NCBI GenBank assembly: GCA_002731985.1
Contig: PCCT01000018.1
Span: forward strand, 6,866 to 12,892
Reading direction: 5' to 3'
Source of the DNA: Nitrospinota bacterium
Lineage (GTDB): Bacteria > Nitrospinota > Nitrospinia > Nitrospinales > VA-1
Length of the DNA: 6,027 bases
The translations under genes and the position numbers were made by a program. Under the pieces are notes generated by a model that saw only the letters and a list, made by a program, of their open reading frames with translations, was not told where the DNA came from and did not search any database. Positions 1-4,621 of this stretch are shown here, in pieces; within the stretch, counting starts at the first letter, position 1; every line of letters begins with the position of its first letter.

Positions 1-245
1 ACGGATTCCATCCGCCCACTGTTTATTTTCCATTGATCGTGAAAGGCGCGTTGATGATTGAACCGACTGAGACTGAGTCAAAAGAAACTATCGATGGATT
101 CATCGAAGCGATGAAAGATATCGCAAAGCGAGCCGAATCCGATCCAGAAATTTTCCACGATGCCCCGCATATGCCAGTCGCCTCCCGCCCCGACGAAACC
201 ACCGCCGCCCGCAGCCCTAAACTCAGATGGAAACCCGGCGCTTAG
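1..245 (+). CDS. gcvPB: Glycine dehydrogenase (decarboxylating) subunit 2, C-terminal fragment
   Basis: This is the last 80 or so residues of the P-protein beta subunit of the glycine cleavage system. The PLP-dependent P-protein decarboxylates glycine and passes the aminomethyl group to the lipoyl arm of H-protein in the cytosol. The frame is open from the left edge (first full codon at base 3), and an internal TTG at 33 is not a real start. Visible family signatures are [20 protein letters not shown] near the edge, then [26 protein letters not shown] and a closing ARSPKLRW, all typical of the end of the split subunit found in organisms that encode P-protein as GcvPA plus GcvPB. The gene stops at TAG 243-245. 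Its 3' end overlaps the convergent dehydrogenase gene by 23 bp. Most of the gene, including the PLP lysine, lies outside the window. The family call is near certain from these motifs. Confidence 0.93.
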   Translation, partial: GFHPPTVYFPLIVKGALMIEPTETESKETIDGFIEAMKDIAKRAESDPEIFHDAPHMPVASRPDETTAARSPKLRWKPGA

Positions 246-1131
246 GATAAGGAGTCAGGCAACTGAACGGTTCAGCATCGTCTCGATAATCAAAAAATCC
301 ATGGCTTGCCTTTCGACCGAGTCGGTTTCCCCTGACGTAGTCCAACAGCAATGGACAGGGCCGATAACGCTCGTCATTGAATCCGGCATACAACGTTTCA
401 AGAATATGGACCACTGTATCGAGTCCGATCAAATCGGCCAGCGCCAGCGGACCCATCGGCTGTTTTGTTCCCAGCACCATGGCGCGGTCAATATCTTCTG
501 CCGATGCAACGCCAGACTCCAGAACTTTCACCGCCTCATTTATCATTGGAATTAAAATACGGTTAATAATAAATCCAGGGCTGTCTTTCGATTGAACTGT
601 CTCGCATTGCATCTCCTCCAGAAACTCTATGCAGGCCTCAAAAGTGGCGTCGGATGTCTGGTCAGTTCGAATCACCTCAACCAACGGAATGACCGGAACC
701 GGATTCATAAAGTGTAGCCCGACAACACGCTGAGGCGAACGGGTTACATTGGCGAGTGATGCGATCGGTATAGACGATGTGTTGGTCGCTAAAATAGCAT
801 TCGAAGGACAAATCTGTTCCAGTTTCATAAAAACTTTTTGTTTCAGTTCCAGATTTTCATTCACCGCTTCTATCACAAGATCGCTTGAGGAAACCGCTTT
901 GATATCTGTTGTCATCGCGACCAAAGTCAGGACGTCATATTCAATATCCTTCAAAATAATTCCTTTCTCGACCATTTTATCCAATGATTTCGCCATCCTT
1001 TTTTCAGCGGCATGGAGACATGCATCATCTTTATCCACAAGGGTTACGCTAAAACCGAAGGTCGCCGCTCGTTGAGCGATACCAGCGCCCATAATCCCAG
1101 CTCCAACCACTCCTACCCTTAAGTTAAACAT
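223..1131 (-). CDS. hbd: 3-hydroxybutyryl-CoA dehydrogenase
   Basis: A 302-residue NAD-dependent enzyme that oxidises 3-hydroxybutyryl-CoA to acetoacetyl-CoA, the third step from glutaryl-CoA in this cluster. The N-terminal Rossmann fold shows [11 protein letters not shown] (residues 10-20) and Asp33 at the end of the second strand, which favours NAD over [15 protein letters not shown] (87-97), TNTSS (116-120, with Ser119), [15 protein letters not shown] (140-154, with catalytic His140, Asn143 and Glu152) and SPGFIINRI (184-192, with Asn190) are the expected active-site and hinge motifs, and [10 protein letters not shown] closes the helical C-terminal domain. I place the start at ATG 1131 because an AGAGGAG ribosome site lies 7-8 nt upstream and the Rossmann strand follows at once; a start at 1161 would run into the upstream gene. 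The family usually ends just after GF(F/Y)DY, at about 282 residues. Here 20 more residues follow and the gene runs into gcvPB. It is the last gene of the three-gene operon. Full-length relatives include PaaH and FadB-type enzymes, so the substrate assignment rests on context. Confidence 0.93.
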   Translation of the reverse strand: MFNLRVGVVGAGIMGAGIAQRAATFGFSVTLVDKDDACLHAAEKRMAKSLDKMVEKGIILKDIEYDVLTLVAMTTDIKAVSSSDLVIEAVNENLELKQKVFMKLEQICPSNAILATNTSSIPIASLANVTRSPQRVVGLHFMNPVPVIPLVEVIRTDQTSDATFEACIEFLEEMQCETVQSKDSPGFIINRILIPMINEAVKVLESGVASAEDIDRAMVLGTKQPMGPLALADLIGLDTVVHILETLYAGFNDERYRPCPLLLDYVRGNRLGRKASHGFFDYRDDAEPFSCLTPYPKRRVSI

Positions 1132-1138
1132 AACAGTT

Positions 1139-1146
1139 TCTCCTCT
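1139..1146 (-). promoter_or_regulatory. Ribosome binding site of hbd, overlapping the gcdH stop codon
   Basis: Read on the minus strand, the junction is TAGAGGAGAAACTGTTATG. The final G of the gcdH stop codon TAG (1147-1145) is also the first base of the GAGGAG Shine-Dalgarno motif (1145-1140). The spacing to ATG 1131 is 8 nt. This decides the hbd start against the in-frame ATG at 1161 and suggests translational coupling of the two genes. Confidence 0.8.
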
Positions 1147-2302
1147 AATGAATCGCATCAAGTCCCGTGATCTTTTTTCCTAAAATAAGCGTGTGGATCG
1201 AATCAGTTCCCTCATAGGTATACACACTCTCCAGATTGAGCATATGCCTGATGGTGCTGTATTCCACACTGATTCCTGATGCGCCGAGAATGTCCCGCGC
1301 CTTGCGTGCGATGTCCAACGCCACACGAACATTGTTGCGCTTGGCCATTGATATCTGAGTGTAGTGAACTTCATCCTTTGCCATCATTCTTCCCAGTTGC
1401 AGGCAGAGAAGCTGAGCACAGGTCAGGTCGGTGAGCATGTCGGCCAATTTTTCCTGCACCAGTTGGAATGCGCCGATGGGTTTCTGAAACATGATACGCG
1501 ACTTGGCGTGCTCCACCGCCTCCTGGTAACAGGCCACCGCCGCCCCTAGAACACCCCAGGCAATGCCGTAACGCGCATGGCTCAAGCATCCAAGAGCCGT
1601 AGAGAGCTCGTCTACGCCTGGAAGCATGTTTTCAGCGAGAACACGGCAGTCGATAAAATGAATCTCGCCGGTATCAGAAGCACGCATGGAAAATTTATGT
1701 TTGATCGGTTGCACCGTCATGCCCGGAGAACCTTTTTCGACCACGAAGGCGCGCACGATACCATCCACATAAGCCCAAGTCAGAAAATAGTCTGCTATAT
1801 CGGCGCTGGTGATCCACATCTTCGATCCGTTCAGCACATAAGCATCCCCGTCCTTGACAGCTTTCGTCTTCATGCCCGATGGGTCGGACCCATAATCCGG
1901 TTCGGTGAGTGCGAAGCACCCCACCTTGTCACCGCTGATGAGTCCGGGAAGCCATCGGTCCTTTTGCTCATTTGTGCCAAACCGATGAATCGGATAGATC
2001 ACCAGACTGCTTTGCACTGAAACAAAACTACGCAGTCCACTATCGCCACGCTCCAGTTCCTGCATCATCAATCCGTAAGCGATAGGACTTATCCGGGTTC
2101 CACCGTGTGTATCCACACTGGCACCGAGAAAACCTTCCTGCCCCATCCTCTTAATCAACTGGAAGGGGAATTCGCCCGATTCAAAACTCTTCTGAATGCC
2201 TGGCAAAACTTCCCGGTCAACAAACCCCGCGACACTGTCACGAATCAGTTTTTCATCATCTGTCAAATGGCTTTCGATATCGTAAAAATCCACGGAAAAC
2301 AT
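1145..2302 (-). CDS. gcdH: Glutaryl-CoA dehydrogenase, decarboxylating type
   Basis: A 385-residue FAD enzyme of the acyl-CoA dehydrogenase family. It oxidises glutaryl-CoA and releases CO2 to give crotonyl-CoA, passing electrons to an electron-transfer flavoprotein that is not in this window. Signatures specific to glutaryl-CoA dehydrogenase rather than general acyl-CoA dehydrogenases are ELERGDSGLRS with SVQSSLV after it (Glu84 and Arg91, matching human Glu87 and the carboxylate-binding Arg94), FALTEPDYGSDP (130-141, flavin and CoA contacts), KFSMRASDTGEI, ARYGIAWG, ALDIARKARDILGASGIS and TYEGTDSIHTLILG (Glu364 is the catalytic base). The residue before it, Tyr363, is the one reported as Val in the non-decarboxylating, glutaconyl-CoA-forming enzymes, so this protein is predicted to decarboxylate. 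The usual EGTHDIH reads EGTDSIH here. ATG 2302 is preceded by AGGAGGAG. The stop of the thiolase lies 21 nt upstream and hbd starts 13 nt downstream. Length and alignment are full. Confidence 0.93.
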   Translation of the reverse strand: MFSVDFYDIESHLTDDEKLIRDSVAGFVDREVLPGIQKSFESGEFPFQLIKRMGQEGFLGASVDTHGGTRISPIAYGLMMQELERGDSGLRSFVSVQSSLVIYPIHRFGTNEQKDRWLPGLISGDKVGCFALTEPDYGSDPSGMKTKAVKDGDAYVLNGSKMWITSADIADYFLTWAYVDGIVRAFVVEKGSPGMTVQPIKHKFSMRASDTGEIHFIDCRVLAENMLPGVDELSTALGCLSHARYGIAWGVLGAAVACYQEAVEHAKSRIMFQKPIGAFQLVQEKLADMLTDLTCAQLLCLQLGRMMAKDEVHYTQISMAKRNNVRVALDIARKARDILGASGISVEYSTIRHMLNLESVYTYEGTDSIHTLILGKKITGLDAIH

Positions 2303-2305
2303 GAT

Positions 2306-2313
2306 CTCCTCCT
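2306..2313 (-). promoter_or_regulatory. Ribosome binding site of gcdH
   Basis: The minus strand reads CAGGAGGAGATCATG. AGGAGGAG at 2313-2306 is a near-ideal Shine-Dalgarno, 5 nt from ATG 2302 when counted from the AGGAGG core. It fixes the start and lies inside the 21-nt gap after the thiolase stop, with no room for a separate promoter. Confidence 0.8.
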
Positions 2314-2323
2314 GAAAAGATTT

Positions 2324-3553
2324 TTAGAAAGCCCATAGTCCAAATGCGTCTGACCAAGAAACATCGCGCTCGATACCCACTGCCACCGCCTCGCCTCCGC
2401 CAATGCAGATAACTGCTACTCCACGCTTGAGATCGCGCTCAATCAGGTCATGAAGCAAAGTCACAAGAATCCTCGCTCCCGAAGCGCCAATAGGGTGACC
2501 CAAAGCTACTGCCCCGCCCGAAACATTGACGCGGCTGTTGTCCAGCCCAAGCTTGTCGCAGACAGCCAGGGTCGTCACCGAAAACGCTTCGTTGATTTCA
2601 AACAGGTCTATATCATTTTTTTGCATTCCCCAATGATCCAGAAGACTGACAATGCAGTCTACTGACGCAAGCGGAAACTGGTCCGGGGGTCGGGAGACGG
2701 ATGCCTTAGCGGCAATGCGTGCCATGGGATTAAGGTTTTCATCAAATTCACCCAGGACGAGAGCCGCGGCACCGTCACTGATGCTGGAAGCGTTACCCGC
2801 GGTCACTGTCCCATTTTCCTTGTCAAAAACTGGTCGAAGCTGATTCAGCCTGCTCAAATCGTTCGCGAAAGGCGACTCATCTTTGTCCACGATTTTTATT
2901 TCATCGTTCATCACGACTTCCACCGGAACGATCTCGGCAGAAAACCGGCAACGCTCCTGGGCGTTACGCGCCCTAGTAAAACTTTGCATGGCAAATTCGT
3001 CTTGAACCTCCCGACTGTACCCCTCCTTACGGGCAAGTAGTTCAGCAATTTCACCCATGTGCATGTCGTTAAAACTGTCCCACAACCCGTCATGGACCAT
3101 ATGCTCCATGCAACACTCCTTGTGCGAGTCCTGCTCGCAGAGAGAGTTCTGCTCGCAATCCGGACCACACATGCACGGTGCGCGGCTCATACTTTCCATA
3201 CCGCCTGCGACAATGAATCCGGACTCATGCAAACGAACCAAATCATCCGCCAGAATCACAGCCATCAAACCCGACCCGCAAACCTTGCTCACCCCCATCG
3301 CGTGGACAGAGTCGGGCAATCCCGCTTTCAACATTGCCTGACGAGCCGGGGCCTGCCCTATCCCGGCAGGCAGAACATTACCCATAATCACATCACTTAT
3401 TTTTTCTTTCGGAACGCCACTCCGGCGAAGGGCTTCGCCAATGGCAAAAGAGGCCAGATCGGGAGCCGATAGTGAAGACAACGAACCGTGAAACCTGCCT
3501 ATCGGCGTGCGTATCGCACCGTATACACAGGAATAATTTATAAGAGGTCTCAT
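2324..3553 (-). CDS. Acetyl-CoA acetyltransferase (thiolase II) with a cysteine-rich loop
   Basis: A 409-residue thiolase that cleaves acetoacetyl-CoA with CoA to two acetyl-CoA, the last step from glutaryl-CoA, or runs the reverse condensation. The catalytic set is complete: Cys92 in KVCGSG (acyl-enzyme nucleophile), Asn321 in EINEAFS, His353 in GHPIGASG and Cys383 in CIGGGEAVAVG. IRTPIGRF near the N-terminus, GGMESMS, FNDMHMGEIAE and TVTAGNASSISDGAAA are also typical. After GGMESMSRAP the usual tetramer-interface loop is replaced by residues 127-151. This segment is 5-6 residues longer than in common acetoacetyl-CoA thiolases and holds cysteines at 127, 129, 133, 139, 147 and 148 with histidines at 144 and 151. 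The protein also ends with an extra tail of about 13 residues after GIER. ATG 3553 has GGAGGGGGAG upstream. It is the first gene of the operon and is divergent from the hydratase gene. AtoB/PhaA-type function is inferred from motifs and neighbours; a broader 3-ketoacyl-CoA range is possible. Confidence 0.92.
   Translation of the reverse strand: MRPLINYSCVYGAIRTPIGRFHGSLSSLSAPDLASFAIGEALRRSGVPKEKISDVIMGNVLPAGIGQAPARQAMLKAGLPDSVHAMGVSKVCGSGLMAVILADDLVRLHESGFIVAGGMESMSRAPCMCGPDCEQNSLCEQDSHKECCMEHMVHDGLWDSFNDMHMGEIAELLARKEGYSREVQDEFAMQSFTRARNAQERCRFSAEIVPVEVVMNDEIKIVDKDESPFANDLSRLNQLRPVFDKENGTVTAGNASSISDGAAALVLGEFDENLNPMARIAAKASVSRPPDQFPLASVDCIVSLLDHWGMQKNDIDLFEINEAFSVTTLAVCDKLGLDNSRVNVSGGAVALGHPIGASGARILVTLLHDLIERDLKRGVAVICIGGGEAVAVGIERDVSWSDAFGLWAF
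3126..3157 (-). repeat. 18-bp tandem duplication inside the thiolase gene
   Basis: On the plus strand GAGTCCTGCTCGCA (3126-3139) recurs as GAGTTCTGCTCGCA (3144-3157), 13 of 14 identical with a period of 18 bp. In the protein this yields CEQNSL followed by CEQDSH (residues 133-144), a six-residue in-frame duplication that accounts for the extra length of the cysteine-rich loop. Confidence 0.7.
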
Positions 3554-3560
3554 AACTCCC

Positions 3561-3565
3561 CCTCC
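3561..3565 (-). promoter_or_regulatory. Ribosome binding site of the thiolase gene
   Basis: The minus strand reads CTGGAGGGGGAGTTATG. GGAGG at 3565-3561 lies 7 nt before ATG 3553, and a second GGAG lies closer. This supports the chosen start and high translation of the first gene of the operon. Confidence 0.75.
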
Positions 3566-3596
3566 AGTAATTCAGTCTTCGAACGCCCCACTATTA

Positions 3597-3652
3597 GTAT
3601 AAATATAGTCCCGAAACGGGATAATTCCATGAGAGCGGCACTATATTTATAC
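3597..3652. promoter_or_regulatory. Divergent control region with a perfect 13-bp inverted repeat
   Basis: GTATAAATATAGT (3597-3609) is matched exactly by its reverse complement ACTATATTTATAC (3640-3652), with a 30-bp spacer. Arm centres are 43 bp apart, close to four helical turns. The pair sits in the 143-bp gap between the divergent thiolase operon and hydratase gene. Each outer end forms a -10-like hexamer pointing away from the centre: TATACT on the minus strand (3601-3596), with TTATCC (3624-3619) 17 bp upstream, and TATACA on the plus strand (3648-3653), with TTCCAT (3625-3630) 17 bp upstream. The -35 matches are poor, so an activator or another sigma factor may be needed. I infer back-to-back promoters whose -10 regions are covered by paired operator sites, giving joint control of the whole glutaryl-CoA pathway. 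The regulator is unknown and not encoded in the window. Confidence 0.55.
3609..3621. promoter_or_regulatory. Small palindrome TCCCGAAACGGGA in the divergent spacer
   Basis: TCCCG and CGGGA flank AAA, a perfect 5-bp dyad placed directly against the left arm of the larger inverted repeat, sharing base 3609. It is off-centre in the spacer. It could be a second protein-binding site or a short hairpin in a transcript; nothing in the sequence decides which. Confidence 0.35.
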
Positions 3653-3696
3653 AAGACAGAATATAGATCACCAAAAACATGTAGAATGAGGCCATT

Positions 3697-4482
3697 ATGA
3701 GCCAGCCCCGATTCTTATCCCTGATTGAAGACAGCCAAGTAGCCGTTCTCACATTGAATCGGCCTCCGGCTAACGCTCTCAGCATCGAAATGCTCGGAGA
3801 ACTTGAGGAATCTATTGAATCAATAAACTGCAACGAGAATTTCAAAGCCGTGGTACTCGCAGGAGGATCAACAAAATTCTTTTGCGCCGGGGCGGACATC
3901 AAGGAACTGTCGAAAATCCACTCTGAACAGGATGGACATAAATACGGAGCGTACGGTCAATCAGTCCTCAACAAAATAGAGTCCGCCCCAAAACCCTACA
4001 TTGCGGCGGTGGAAGGTGCGTGCATGGGAGGCGGATTAGAACTGGCGCTGGCCTGTCATCTGCGGATCGCCGGGACAGAAGCAAAATTCGCGCTACCTGA
4101 AATCAACCTGGGACTGATACCCGGATTCGGCGGAACCTGTCGCCTGGCCGAACGCATCGGGAAATCGCGCGCGCTGGAGATGATACTCACCGGAAAGGAA
4201 GTCGATAGCGAAACGGCTCAAACTTCAGGGATCATCAATCAGGCTGTGAAATCCGGTGCCGCACTGGAGACCGCCATCCAACTGGCCAAACAAATAGCCG
4301 GGAAAGGAGGACTTGCGATAGCCGCCATCATGTCCGCTGTCAACAATGCCGACTGTGCCTCACTGGAGGAACGGCTGAATAAGGAAGCCGATGAGTTCGG
4401 CAAACTGTTCACCACCCGCGATACCCGCGAAGGATTGCTAGCCTTCCTCGAAAAGCGTTTACCCAGATTTGAAGATAAGTGA
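3697..4482 (+). CDS. Enoyl-CoA hydratase (crotonase)
   Basis: A 261-residue member of the crotonase superfamily that hydrates crotonyl-CoA to 3-hydroxybutyryl-CoA, linking the glutaryl-CoA and 3-hydroxybutyryl-CoA dehydrogenases of the divergent operon. LTLNRPPANALS (18-29) opens the fold. FCAGADIKE (62-70) gives oxyanion-hole Ala66. GACMGGGLELALAC (107-120) gives Gly112 and the first catalytic Glu115. FALPEINLGLIPGFGGT (131-147) gives the second catalytic Glu135. Presence of both glutamates argues for a true hydratase rather than an isomerase or hydrolase of the superfamily. REGLLAFLEKR near the end is the usual C-terminal motif. Length is standard. The start ATG 3697 has only a modest GAGG (3688-3691) 5 nt upstream, weaker than the sites of the opposite operon. 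The stop TGA is followed by another in-frame stop, TAA. Being alone on its strand but sharing the divergent control region, it is probably co-regulated with the operon. Exact chain-length preference cannot be read from sequence. Confidence 0.92.
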   Translation: MSQPRFLSLIEDSQVAVLTLNRPPANALSIEMLGELEESIESINCNENFKAVVLAGGSTKFFCAGADIKELSKIHSEQDGHKYGAYGQSVLNKIESAPKPYIAAVEGACMGGGLELALACHLRIAGTEAKFALPEINLGLIPGFGGTCRLAERIGKSRALEMILTGKEVDSETAQTSGIINQAVKSGAALETAIQLAKQIAGKGGLAIAAIMSAVNNADCASLEERLNKEADEFGKLFTTRDTREGLLAFLEKRLPRFEDK

Positions 4483-4560
4483 TAAGGCAGACCGGGGATC
4501 GAAAACGGAAAACCGGAACTGCGTTGGCAACCGACGGCACAAGACCACCCCACACAGCCG

Positions 4561-4621
4561 CCCCTTGGCAAGGGGATGGGTTTTAATACCCCCCCCCTTA
4601 CGAGGGAAGGGCTAGGGGAGG
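4561..4621. repeat. GC-rich hairpin element, probable dispersed intergenic repeat
   Basis: The right half of the 139-bp convergent gap contains CCCCTTG-G-CAAGGGG (4561-4575), a near-perfect palindrome, then GGGT/ACCC arms around an AT-rich core (4578-4591), a run of nine C (4589-4597), CCCTT (4595-4599) pairing with AAGGG (4607-4611), and a closing GGGGAGG. Stacked C-rich and G-rich arms of this kind resemble short intergenic repeats found in many copies in some bacterial genomes; that is inference from form, since only one copy is seen here. It abuts the transporter stop codon and could act as a two-way transcription barrier, but there is no T-tract on either strand, so I do not call it a terminator. 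The left half, 4483-4560, shows nothing I can assign. Confidence 0.5.

Noticed and set aside
33..35. TTG at 33 as a start for a 70-residue protein
   Set aside because: The preceding in-frame codons read [10 protein letters not shown], a conserved part of GcvPB, so this is an internal leucine codon.
263..275. CTGAAC-G-GTTCAG palindrome just after the gcvPB stop, considered as a terminator
   Set aside because: It can form only a 5-bp stem with a 3-nt loop, has no T-tract after it, and lies inside the coding tail of the dehydrogenase gene.
160..555. 131-residue plus-strand open frame
   Set aside because: It overlaps gcvPB in another frame and then runs antisense to the dehydrogenase gene. The sequence resembles no family and no ribosome site is present.
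1132..1161. Longer start for the 3-hydroxybutyryl-CoA dehydrogenase at ATG 1161
   Set aside because: It would overlap the gcdH coding end, has no clear ribosome site, and adds ten residues before the usual start of the Rossmann fold. The ATG at 1131 has a clear AGGAG.
1577..2020. 147-residue plus-strand open frame
   Set aside because: It lies wholly antisense to gcdH, which has full family motifs on the other strand.
3594..3902. Minus-strand open frame over the divergent region with a hydrophobic stretch
   Set aside because: It is antisense to the start of the hydratase and spans the inverted repeat. The hydrophobic run arises from AT-rich promoter DNA.
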